Source of the DNA: Amborella trichopoda | Taxonomy: Eukaryota > Streptophyta > Magnoliopsida > Amborellales > Amborellaceae | DNA length: 64,000 nt | Reading direction: 5' to 3' | NCBI RefSeq assembly: GCF_000471905.2 | Contig: NW_006499563.1 | Coordinates: 103,832-167,831 of the forward strand | Part shown: one piece after another, positions 1 to 9,766 of the stretch | Layout of the letters: every line of letters begins with the position of its first letter | Numbering within the stretch: position 1 is the stretch's first letter | Notes under the pieces: generated by a model | What the model was told of the DNA's origin: nothing | The model's input: the letters and a program-made list of their open reading frames with translations, nothing else | Database searches by the model: none | Position numbers and translations under genes: made by a program

Positions 1-1245
1 GGGGTGTGACAACTATAATGTAAAGAATATTTTAAAAAAATTACAAATCAAATTCCTTATTTTTGCATTTTTTTTAAAAAAATGCCGGTTGATCACCCTA
101 ACTGGACGGTTAGCTGTTCGATCGGGTGATTTGCGAACAATAGTTAAGTCACTGCACTGTCGAGCAAATAGAAAAGATAGCAAGCTAGTAGGTAATGGAA
201 CAAGCATATAAAAAGAAAGGCCGTTCGTTGCATTGATCGAAGGAATACAAAGGTACGACAAGGTCACAAAATACAGAAAGAATGAAGGAGAGGAGGAAAA
301 AGAGAGAGGAAAGGACAATATGCTAAAACTAAAATATTTCAAGCCTTCTAAATGTATGTCGATAAACCATTAAACTCTTCAATCATAGCGTTCATCTCTA
401 TTTCTAGATATGAGTTCACCTATGCGCCTTTGTCATTGCTTGAACGACGACCTTTCCCTACTAAATTCAGAATGTGGCTTAGAAAAATGGGATGATTGCA
501 AGTCATTTGCCCTCGTCTGATATGATTGGAGACCCATTGATATATAGTATAAGTATAAGATTATTTTCTAAGCATATCAGTAACTTGATGAGACTTTAAA
601 ATATGAAAGTCATATCATCTTCCTAAGTGACAAAATCTACATCAGCAAGAAATTCCTAAAGATAAAAATTATGGTCATTTGTCAACATTAGAAAAACTTA
701 TGACAAGATGTTGTCATAGATATTATATTCAACAGTAGAATAAAACATTATAACAAATTATACTGATCGTCATCATTGTCAAGTGCGAGATTTTGGTACA
801 TATGGCCATAGGGTTAATATTGCAAATCATATTCTCATGGGAAGAATCCCAATATTGCAAATCATATTCTCATGGGACGAATCCCATGAGAGATATTACA
901 TAGTTAGATATTTAAATTAAGTTTTTCTCAATATAATATTATAAAAAACTAATTATTTTTAAAAAATATTTTTTTGGGTGAACAATTATATAGTTGGAAT
1001 GATACGCAAAAGTTTATTTTTTGGAAGCGTCATTTCTCACATAGAGAATGAGAACATTGAATACCTATTATTTCTTTATAAAAAGGGGCTTAGAGAGGCT
1101 TTAGAAAATGATACAAATATCGAGCTTATCTACCTAGCTTCTATATCTATGATTCTTAAAAAAGTTCTTGACAATGCCAACATTTGCAATCGCCAAACCT
1201 CTCGACATTTCTTCCTTGATCTATAACTTTTGTGATAACCTTGGC
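1..1245. other. AT-rich spacer with a 35-bp direct duplication
   Basis: I see no gene here. A 35-bp unit starting AATATTGCAAATCATATTC is present twice in tandem at 816-850 and 851-885 with few mismatches. An 82-residue open frame at 978-1226 (+) has no motif I recognise and its surroundings are AT-rich, so it is not called as a gene. Confidence 0.5.
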
Positions 1246-1523
1246 TAGGGTTGGCAATGAGCCGCGTGACCCATCTAGTCTTGTTGGCCCAACCCTGAAA
1301 AACTAGTGCTTAGGCTACAAAATATGGCCCAAGGGTTGGGCCACCGCGGTTTGAGGTTCAAGCCTAGGATAGGTCCATGATCTTTTTTAATTGTTTTTTG
1401 CTTTGCATTTTGGTAGGTTTGGCTCAGACAGGGCCACGACCCCCTTCACCCAGTTCGTAAGATTGACCCATAGGGATTGGCAGATCTAAGTCCTAGGGTG
1501 GGGCCGGCCTTTTGCTAGCCCTA
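1246..1523. mobile_element. hAT-like MITE
   Basis: The ends form imperfect inverted repeats, TAGGGTTGGCAA on the left and TAGGGCTAGCAA as the reverse complement of the right end. The 8 bp outside each end are ACCTTGGC (1238-1245) and ACATTGGC (1524-1531), matching at 7 of 8 positions. Eight-bp target duplications and TAGGG-type termini are typical of non-autonomous hAT elements. The 278-bp interior is richer in G+C (many GGCC runs) than the flanks and has no coding capacity. The superfamily is inferred from termini and duplication length only. Confidence 0.6.
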
Positions 1524-1531
1524 ACATTGGC

Positions 1532-2083
1532 CTTCATTTTTTGCTTTGACAAATTATGTCTAAAAAAAACCAAAACAAAAGAAAAATGAACCAAGATAAA
1601 AGTTTGTAATTTTATTATTCGTATATTTTGTTCATAGGTTGTTCGTGTTATTGATCAATCCATGCTTCTAATTGGTTAATTAAATTTGGGAAAGTTATAG
1701 ATGCCTCAACTAGCCCTTTTTAAGCCCACCCACCCCAACCCCAACCCTAAATACTTCTGATACGACAATTTATTTGGATTAAAATACCGTCATTTTAACC
1801 TACATTTCTCACTCTCTCTCTTTTTCTCTAAGCCTGTCCAATACAAATTGTGCTAAACAACTTGAATATGTATTAACGAATACAATTTCAATATATGCCA
1901 ATCAGATGTATTTTGTGTTAGACTGGCAAATTTTAGTATTAGAAGTCAGTCCGGCATATTTTGTGTTGGACTAGCACTTTTTATCAGAAACACATATGTT
2001 GGATGTCATATTTTAAACATGTAGGTTAAAATGTAGGGGGTATTTAAGTCCAAAAAAAATAATACTTAAGAATGGGTGTAAAG
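1532..2083. other. AT-rich spacer
   Basis: No gene, RNA or repeat structure was recognised between the hAT-like MITE and the copia LTR. Confidence 0.5.
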
Positions 2084-2484
2084 TGTTGGTGAAATTTGAT
2101 GGAGAGCGTATATGACAAAACCCGAGATTAGGGTGTTGTGAGCTAGTGATTGCAGAGCTCGGATTTTTCTTGCCCTTTTAAGAGAGAAAAGATGACCTTT
2201 ATGTTTACAGATGAAACACTGTATATCTTTCTTTCTTGCTACGTTTTTCCTCTCTCTGGCTTCTCATTTTATAAGGAGCAGAAAATGGCTTAACGATTAT
2301 CTTTCCAACAGTCTCTGAGAAAGGGTCTTCCTTGATCTTAGGGACATTCATCCAACGTCCATATGGACGTTGGTTTATGTGAACGTTGGATGTGATAAGC
2401 ATAGGATTCGTCCCACAATTGTAAGCTTCCCAGCCCACAATTGTAGGCAAAGTCACGCTAGGCCTATGGTCATACGTGTTAACA
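2084..2484 (-). repeat. 3' LTR of the copia element
   Basis: This 401-bp LTR aligns along its length with 9444-9766 and has TG...CA termini. It is longer than its partner, mainly because of two blocks absent there: one around 2290-2345, and one copy of a short direct repeat containing CCCACAATTGTA near 2410-2450. It carries a perfect 22-bp palindrome at 2352-2373 with two ACGT cores. Confidence 0.87.
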
Positions 2485-2494
2485 TCTCCCACTT
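2485..2494 (-). other. Polypurine tract of the copia element
   Basis: On the minus strand AAGTGGGAGA lies directly before the 3' LTR terminus TGTTAACA. Position and purine bias fit the plus-strand primer site. Confidence 0.7.
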
Positions 2495-2796
2495 GGCCAT
2501 GATGACCACTTTTGAATATGACCTTTAAGAAAATTTCTTGTCATGAGTTTTTTCTCACGCTTTCGCGAATATGCCTCTCATAACAATTGTCCATAATGAA
2601 GATTTTCACATTAATGCAGATTTATCACTCAAGAAAACTGACTGACTTAAACATTTTTAAGTCCCATTAAGCTAGTGTATTTAGATAGTAATTCAACACT
2701 TAGACTCTTTGTTAATTGATCAGCAATCATATCTGATGAGGGCAAGTAACTAACGGTTACTTCACCTTTCTCAACTACATCCTGAATATAGTGATA

Positions 2797-3164
2797 TTAA
2801 ACATCTATATGTCTTCTTTTGGAGCTATTTGCTCCACTTTGAATTAATTTAATTGTAGCTTGATTATCAAAAAATATTTGAATCGGTTCGTCGATTATTT
2901 GCAGCTTCAAGTTATCTATGAAGCGCTTTATCCAGACCGTGAAAGTACAAGCAGTGCTACATGTAATGTATTCTGCTTCCTGTATGTACTTAGCTATACA
3001 CCCTTGTTTCTTGCTAGACCAAGAAACAACAGCCCCTCCCAAAGAGAAAAATATGTCCTGAGGTGGATTTATTATCATCCTTATCCCTAGCAAAATCCAC
3101 ATCTGAATATCCTACAACTTCAAGATTATCTGCTTGAAAACACAATTTTATATGTTTTGTGCCC
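2797..3164 (-). pseudogene. Copia RNase H domain, broken
   Basis: The open part (about 101 residues, 2797-3102) carries the copia RNase H signature: SWSSKKQGCIAKYIQEAEYI followed by a DNQATIKL motif and a final HIDV. These correspond to the SW-SKKQ, TEAEY, DN-SA and HID positions of the family. Upstream to 3164 another frame continues the domain (NLEVVGYSDVDFARDKDD, then a KSTSG motif), so a frameshift separates the two parts. The domain normally degrades the RNA strand during reverse transcription. It cannot work here: the chain is frameshifted, and its link to the reverse transcriptase is cut by the insertion at 3168-4415. Confidence 0.85.
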
Positions 3165-3167
3165 TTA

Positions 3168-4415
3168 GGGGTCGTTTGGATACTTGGAAATATATTGTCT
3201 TTGAAATATATTACTGGCGTAATACATTACTGTGTAATACATTACCTGCAAATGGATTGTCACTGTTTGGGTAGTATTTAGATGCAACCAAAGAAATACA
3301 TTGTTACTGTTTGGCTATGTCCAGAAGAAATATGGGTAATGCATTACCCAAACCATGGTTGAGCGTGCAATCGCTATTAGTATGTAGCTTAAACTTTATA
3401 ATTGCATCAGGCATAAGAATTAGCCACGTTGCGTCTTCACTTGGAATCACATGTTTGCAAGATGTTAACACTTTGGAATAACATACTATTATTATGATAA
3501 GCCATCATATTTTTATGTTTTCTTTTCTTGTGCTAAAGCTTTTCGATCATCTCACTCCATAAAACTTCCATGGGCAAATTCAAAAGAAAAAAAAAGTTTG
3601 GAGAAATTTGGCTGGTAACCTAAAAGGCTTTATGACTAAATGAGATGTATTGGATGAGAAATTATGTTGAGGCATTGGAGGAGATTGAAGAGGTAAATTA
3701 ATTTTAAAAAAACAAAAATTCAAGCACACTGATTTGACGATTCTCTGTGAGTGAACTCAAGTATTTCAAATTTATCAACAAACAATAGCAGCAACAAAGA
3801 AAAAATAAAGCTAAAAAAATAAACAGACTGATCTTAGTGAGAACCCAAATTCGTTTATTTTTTGGAACAATAGCTACAATTGTGGTTGCAGAACCTAAAA
3901 AATAAATCTTGGATATATGGAAATAAACAAATCTTAGATAAGTGGAAATAAACAATAGCTACTATTGTTGCAAAAGATGGGGCTGGGGCTGCCGGGTTTT
4001 AATTGTTAGTTGAAAAAGATGGGGTTTGGTGTGTGAATTTTCGGGTTTTAGTTGCTAGTTGAAGAAGATGGGGTTGCTGTGTGATTTTTGAGGTAAGGGA
4101 GCTATTGGTTGCAGAAGATAGGGCTACCACGTTTTAGCGGCTGAAGAACTTTTTTTTCTTGTGGTTTATTAGGAGGTGAATCATGGGATTTTTGGGTAGC
4201 TAAAATAGAGACACGCCCGAAAGATTTCCCTCAATTACCCGTCAAGCGTAATAGAATTTTCACCCTTCACCACGCGTAATAGATTTCTTGATTTTTTAGG
4301 AACCCTCGAGTAATCTTTTTCCATTTTGTTACCATTTGTACCCAAACAATGGAAATGTCGTATTTCCATGTAATCTATTTTCATGTAATAGATTTCTAGG
4401 TTCCTAAATAACCCT
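3168..4415. mobile_element. PIF/Harbinger-type (Tourist-like) non-autonomous element inside copia
   Basis: Ends GGGGTCGTTTGGATAC and (reverse complement of the right end) AGGGTTATTTAGGAAC form a TIR with about 21 of 29 matches. The element is flanked by TTA at 3165-3167 and 4416-4418, the 3-bp duplication expected of PIF/Harbinger. The copia reading frame flanks it on both sides (KRILRTLKG before, TKHIKLCFQ after, minus strand), which confirms an insertion. The 1248-bp interior holds no transposase; it is AT-rich with repeated AAGATGGGG-type stretches around 3980-4120. Confidence 0.75.
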
Positions 4416-5720
4416 TTAATGTCCTCAAAATTCTTTTTACAGCTTTCCAATGAGTTATGCCTGGATTACTTTGATATCTACTAACAAGTCCTACGGCATA
4501 ACTCAAATCTAGTATTGTACATCTTACTGGCTATCAATAGCTTGTGCATAGGGAACATTAGGCTTTTCTTGTCTTTCTACTGGACAATCCTACCTATACA
4601 ACTTTACTTCATATTCAACATGAGTAAACAATGATTTACAATTTTCCATTTGAAATATTTTAAGCATAGAGTCACGATATCCCTCTTGGCTCAAGCACAA
4701 CATATTTGATTTTCTATCTCTAGTTAATTTTATGCCTAAGACATAAGATGATTCTCCCATATCTTTCATCTCAAATCGAAAAGAAAGTCATGACTTAGTT
4801 TTATCAATCATTTTTAAGTCATTTCCAGCGATCAGAATATCATCTACATATAATGAGAATATTGTGAATTTACTCCCACTCTTCAAGACATACACACAAT
4901 GGTTCGATCTATTTACTTCATATCCCATCTGTAGGATGGCATCAAGAAATATTAAGTACCATTGTCTTGAAGATTGTTTTAAACCATAAAAATATTTATT
5001 TAATTTGTATATTTTATTTTCTTGACTTTTAATTATGAAGCCTTCAAGTTGCTTCTTGTAGATGGTTTCCTTTAGTTAACCATTAAAAAATGCAGTATTT
5101 ACATCCATTTGGTAAAGTTCTAGGTCATAGTATACAATGATTGCCGAAAGTATTCTAATTGATACAAACATTGTAACTGGGGAATAAGTGTCGATATAGC
5201 CGATTTCCTTTATTTGGGTAAAACCCATTGCTACTAACCTAACTTTAAATTTATCAAGTGATCCATCAGATTTTAACTTCATTTTAAGTACCCATTTAGA
5301 ACCTATAGGTTTCTCATCTGATGACAAATCACATAGATCCCAAACTTTATTTTTCTTTATAGAATCTAATTCTTGTCTCATAGCATTAGATTCTTGTGAC
5401 TTCATAGCATTATTGAAGTCAACAAGGTCATCAATAAGGTTATTTATCTTCTCACATATATAGACATAGAAATCATCAAGGTATGATGTAGGAACTCTAA
5501 ATCTCTTTTGACCACTTAACATTGGGTGTGTGGGTACTTCAACATCATCATGTTGCTCAGGGCTATTCATATCCACTGTAGGTAGTGGTTCTAAGTCATC
5601 TATGATATTAAGTGGATTATTATTATCCACTACATGTAAGTTTTCTTCAATGAGTCCCTTATCTTTATGATAACATCTATATCCTTTGATCATTCGGGGT
5701 ATCCAATAAAATTACAAATT
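4416..5720 (-). pseudogene. Copia reverse transcriptase with integrase C-terminal tail, broken
   Basis: The longest open piece is 5076-5693 (205 residues). It begins at the end of the integrase region (KGYRCYHK) and runs into the reverse transcriptase: KKNKVWDL, then GSKWVLKMK, VRLVAMGFTQ, YSPV and YQMDVNTAFFNG. The catalytic YVDDILIAGND lies at about 4818-4850 in another frame, and the domain can be followed to KRILRTLKG next to 4418. In family members this enzyme copies the genomic RNA inside virus-like particles. Several frameshifts and stops, including one just before KGYRCY, disable it. The protease and integrase catalytic core that normally precede it are absent. Confidence 0.88.
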
Positions 5721-5738
5721 AGAGTTTTATTTTCTAAC

Positions 5739-5915
5739 TTATTTCTTTTCTTCTTTAGTTGGTTTATCACCAACCACTGGTAGATATTCTCTTAGTACAT
5801 ATATTATTCTATCTTGGATGATGAAATATTCCATCTTTCTCTTCCACATGCCAAAATTGTTTTCATTCAAAATTTCAACTCTAGAAAGTTCAGCCATTAC
5901 AATTCTATTGGCCAT
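5739..5915 (-). pseudogene. Copia gag N-terminal remnant (58 aa)
   Basis: A minus-strand ATG at 5913-5915 opens a 58-residue frame that stops at 5739-5741. It includes MANRIVMAELSRVEILNENN, then FGMWKRKMEYFI, which resembles the start of copia gag (a short N-terminus, L-G-NY/NF, W--KM). Gag normally assembles the virus-like particle. The rest of gag, the CCHC knuckle, the protease and most of integrase are missing: only about 20 bp separate the stop from the integrase tail. A large internal deletion is the simplest reading. Confidence 0.72.
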
Positions 5916-6283
5916 TTGCTAAGTTATCTGTGAGCAACCTAATACTTTCTAAGTTCTGAAAAAGCTAAATAAGCCACTAAAATTATGTAGTCAATGCATG
6001 TACAAAGAGTACTGTAATTATTTCATAAATAATATCAGTTATTAAGTGATGCCTTAAAAAAAATTTGATGAAATAGACAAGCTTCCAAGCACTACAATTA
6101 TCAAAGATAATATTCATTCCCTTTTATTTTATTTATTTGAGGTGCATGAGCAATATCATGGGTGTGTAAGCCCTTATAATAAAAAAACAAATATCAAGTA
6201 TGTATTTCACTTTAGAAGACAAATCAATTTCTCTATCACACCAAGGCAATATGGCGTGAAAAAATCAATCATGGACACTATAC

Positions 6284-6998
6284 AGTTGCTGAATTGCAAT
6301 TCCAATTAATGGATACAATGATAACATTGCTTTTCGCAAGAAATCTATCAACTTTAAAGTAACTCTACAAAGCCTTGTCGATCAATTCTTGGCGAGTTTC
6401 AACTTCAATTGAAGAGCTATACCTTAGAGAATTTAGAATACCTCATTCAGGAATCTTAACAAAGGAAACTCTCAAGTGTGAGGCAAATGTAGGGAGTTAT
6501 TGATAATCACCCATGTTTACTGGGTTCCTCCGATAAGCATCAAACAGGTACAAACTGAGTTCAATGTAGCCAATGGGCTTAGGAGACACGATGGAAGTGT
6601 CATCCTCTTCAAATAAAGACCCCAAAAGGACTTTACTACCATGAATGAGAACATTTAGACATACTTTCTGCAAGCCAATGTTAATAGTTAAGAGTGGGGT
6701 TAAGTATGCAGTTTGGTGGTCTATAAGGTGATGATTTTTTTATTTTTTATTTTATTATTATTATTTTTTGTGGAAGGAAAAAAAGGTGAGAAGGCTAGAT
6801 GGCCATCACACATTGAGAAGGTAAGGATTTGGGTGAGTCCATGTATTCCTCTCGCTTAGAATTGGGTGGGTCTAGTACAACGGCTCTAGCAATTCTCCCA
6901 ATATTTGTCCAAACATTTTTTATAACAACCAGTGAACCGAAAGTGAGAGACAACTTCTTCAAGACTGATGTAGAGACCCCCACCATTGAAGAATCATC
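6284..6998 (-). pseudogene. PEX6: Fragment of a PEX6-like peroxisomal AAA-ATPase gene
   Basis: Minus-strand pieces resemble the N-terminal domain of plant PEX6, the AAA-ATPase that recycles the PEX5 receptor at the peroxisome membrane. Piece one (6998 to about 6800) reads DDSSMVGVSTSVLKKLSL, then GSLVVIKN and ARAVVLDPPNS. Piece two (about 6700-6500) reads YLTPLLTINIGLQKVCLN, then HGSKVLLGSLFEED. Piece three (about 6450-6284) reads FASHLRVSFVKIPE, SSIEVETRQELIDKAL, then YFKVDRFLAK and NWNCNS. It carries stops and frameshifts. An AT-rich block at 6720-6790 between pieces one and two looks like intron sequence, and GT follows the last exon-like base at 6284, so this looks like captured genomic DNA rather than a processed cDNA. 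The AAA modules are absent. The family call rests on recalled similarity without a search. Confidence 0.65.
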
Positions 6999-7589
6999 GA
7001 AAAAAAAATATTGTTGGAGCCATGCCTATCTTCAGAGACCCCATAGCCAACACCAATATGCAGGGGCGAACAATTGTTAAAATTAGAGAGAGAATTAGGG
7101 GATTCGCCATTCTCTCTCTGTCTCTAGAAATACCCAGGGAAACTAAGGAATCACGAATCTCCTTGATGGTGGAAAGTAGCAAAGGCTTCCTTCTCTCTAC
7201 TATTGTAGTTTGCGGGATGAGAGAGAAAATATATTTAATTTTCTATGGATTATTATATGATCATCAAGAAAGAGTGCAATCCTTGAAACAGGGGCTACAA
7301 GGAGGAGACCGAGAATCAAAAATTACCACCACTCTTATACTCACTCTCTAAAAACACCATATATAGCTTCTCTATAACACTCTTCTCTATAATACGAAAA
7401 ATACAATTCCCTTCAATTGCAGGGAACAAGGCTAGTTTGCTCATAAAAAAAATTAGGTAGTCAATCCCATATCATACAGTATCATATATCCATATCACAA
7501 CTTATCTGATAAAGCAAACAACAGAACCGTAGCCGGAGCCAAATCACCCTCACAATTCAAACACTAAACCAAATCCATAAAAAAAAAAA

Positions 7590-9185
7590 AGAAAATATCT
7601 CCTTACCCCCAATTTTTTACTTCTATTTCTCATCAAACCCAAGGTTTAAAAATGTTACTTGTAGCATAAAGTCTCCATTTTTTCTATCTTGTAACCCCCT
7701 GTACATTTTTCATCGTTAATTTTTTATCCACACAAATGCTAAAATGACACCTATCTCTCAAAGCACTCTCTCTCTCTCAACACTCCATCTCTCTGTCTCT
7801 AGTACCCAAAGTTAACCCTCTCTACATCGTCACTCTCCTTTCTCTCTCTACAAATAAAACCACAAACTCTCTAAAAAAAACACAAACCACATCTCTCTAT
7901 GGAACCACCATCTCTCTCGCTCTCAAACCTCCATCTCTCTCTCTCTCTGATACCCAAAGTCTGGAATCACCGTCTCTCTCTCAAACTTCTATCTCTCTCT
8001 CTCTCTTTGATACCCAAAGTCTGAAATCACCGTCTCTCTCTCTCAAACCTCCATTTTTCTCTCTTTGATACCTAAAGTACAGAGGCCCTCTCTACATCGT
8101 CTCTCTCTCTTCTCTCTCACAATAAATTATCACTGTCTCTCTCTCTGATACCCCTTTTGCAGCCCATTTGCTCCATGGCTCGAAGGACCTCTCCAACTAA
8201 AAAGGCCTCATTTCTTTAACAGAGACCCCCAATTAAAGCCAAATAACTATGATATTCCAAAATTACATTCTATATAGTTGCAAAGATTTACAGTGATAGT
8301 TGAAACATTTATATTTTCTAAAGACGCATTTCCTATAATCTCCTCAAAAGTACATTTAATATCTTTAATTCTACCATCCTTTACTATACAGTGAATCACA
8401 ATATTGTACAACAAAAACCAAGAAATGTTTGGGTTTTTTTTCAATTGGCTCAGGACTTTCTTTACCCTCACTAATTGATTAATCTGACAAAGGAGATGGA
8501 TTACCAGAACTGAAGTTGCAGAATCAAATAAATGGGTTTTTTTAGCAATGACTCTAGCGATCTTAAAACTTGTAAATTTTTGTTTTCTTTTTTGAGAACT
8601 GTGAATAAGGAGTTGAAGAGCTTTATGTATGTTAAAGTTTCAGTAACTTGTTGAGCAAAAGAGAAGTTTCTTGAACAAATGAGTTCATGGGTGAGAAGAC
8701 TTACTTCTTTTGGCAAGTTGCATCCATAACGGCCATGGACTCTGTGGGGTTTTTAATTGCAGGAAGGAAGAGGGAAGAGCGAGAGACGAGGTAGAGAAAG
8801 ATACAGAGCTCAGTGGGGTTTTTAGATCGGTGGGTTAGGGATGCAACAAGACAGTAAGGGTTTCAGATCTATAGATTTTTAGACAGAGAGAGGATGCAGA
8901 GAGAGAACTTCTGTCACTCTGTTTAGAAGATAAAGAAATAGAATTTTGAGAGAGAAAGAAGGGTGATGAGAGAAAGAGAGGATGATTCGAAATACTCATG
9001 TTAAGGGAGAAGAAGGATAGGTTGTCATTTTTCTAATTCTTTAGGTCAAAGATTTGTGGTCAAAGGGATTCCGAGGGTCGTAAGATATAAAATATGGACA
9101 TCTTTTGCTTACAAGTAATATTTTCAATTCTTGGATATCATGAGATATAGAAGTTAAAAATAGGGGGTAAGGGGATATTTTTCCT
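7590..9185. mobile_element. Long-TIR (Mutator-like, possible Pack-MULE) element in the copia leader
   Basis: The left arm from 7590 (GAAAATATCTCCTTACCCCC and onward) is an imperfect inverted copy of the right arm ending at 9185, with similarity for roughly 110-150 bp. Runs of nine A at 7581-7589 and 9186-9194 could be a 9-bp target duplication, but that sequence is low in complexity. The 1.6-kb interior has CT-rich minisatellite DNA (7740-8160) and unrecognised minus-strand open frames at 8247-8471 and 8501-8716. No transposase is present. Long TIRs and 9-bp duplications point to the Mutator superfamily. Whether the open frames are captured gene pieces is unproven. Confidence 0.6.
7740..8160. 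repeat. CTCTCT-rich degenerate minisatellite
   Basis: Runs of CTCTCT alternate with a motif near TGATACCCAAAGTCTG and ATCACCGTCTCTCTC, giving a degenerate unit of about 60 bp seen best at 7930-8080. It lies inside the long-TIR element. Confidence 0.7.
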
Positions 9186-9430
9186 AAAAAAAAATGGAAC
9201 AGAGATAATTTGAAATTGATTAATATAAAAGGGAGTGCATACATACTTATCTTTTAATAAATTAACACTGTGAATCAAGATAGCACTGTGAACCAAGATA
9301 AGATAGCAACAAGTGATATTTTGAAGCATGATTAATACAAAAAAATTGGGCATAGATTGTAACAAACAAATCACGTAAGCACTATCGTTAAAAAAATTCA
9401 GAGTAAAATTAGGGAAGATGGAACCTGGTC

Positions 9431-9442
9431 GCTCTGATACCA
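9431..9442 (-). other. Primer binding site (initiator tRNA-Met)
   Basis: On the minus strand TGGTATCAGAGC lies one base after the 5' LTR. It is the classic complement of the 3' end of plant initiator tRNA-Met used by copia and gypsy elements. Confidence 0.9.
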
Positions 9443-9443
9443 C

Positions 9444-9766
9444 TGTTGGTGAAATTTGATGGAGCGCGTATAAGACAAACCCGAGATCAGAGAAGGGGTG
9501 CTGTGAGGCTGGTGATCGTAGAGCCTGAATTTTTCTTGCCCTTTTGAGAGAGATAAGATGAGTTTTGTGTTTACAGATGAAACTTTGTATATCTTTCTTT
9601 TTTGCTGCATTTTTCCTCTCACTGGCTTCCCATTTTATAGGGAGAAAAAAAGGCTCAACGTTTATATAGACGTTGGTTCATATGAACGTTAGATGTGATA
9701 AGTATATGATTCCTCCCACAATTGTAGGTAAAGTCACACTGGGCCATATAGCCATACGTGTTAACA
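9444..9766 (-). repeat. 5' LTR of the copia element
   Basis: This 323-bp LTR matches 2084-2484 with TG...CA ends (TGTTGG...TTAACA on the plus strand). It lacks about 55 bp and one copy of a short CCCACAATTGTA direct repeat found in the other LTR, and shows many substitutions. Confidence 0.87.

Larger units (their letters stand above)
2084..9766 (-). mobile_element. Degenerate Ty1/copia LTR retrotransposon with nested insertions
   Basis: Two related LTRs flank the element, both running TGTTGG to TTAACA on the plus strand. A primer binding site complementary to initiator tRNA-Met adjoins the high-coordinate LTR and a polypurine tract adjoins the low-coordinate LTR, so it is transcribed from the minus strand. 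In 5'-3' order it holds: LTR, PBS, a leader invaded by a long-TIR element and a PEX6 gene fragment, a 58-residue gag N-terminus, the integrase tail plus reverse transcriptase, RNase H, PPT and LTR. Protease and the integrase core are missing. Candidate flanking duplications are TAAAG (2079-2083) and CAAAA (9767-9771), only 3 of 5 identical. The divergent LTRs and many stops indicate an old, dead copy. Confidence 0.88.

Noticed and set aside
13..342. 109-residue open frame, minus strand
   Set aside because: Ser/Phe/Leu-rich low-complexity translation of AT- and CT-rich DNA, no domain, no clear promoter or homologue.
978..1226. 82-residue open frame, plus strand
   Set aside because: Plausible composition but no recognised motif and located in decayed AT-rich DNA next to a MITE; not enough to call a gene.
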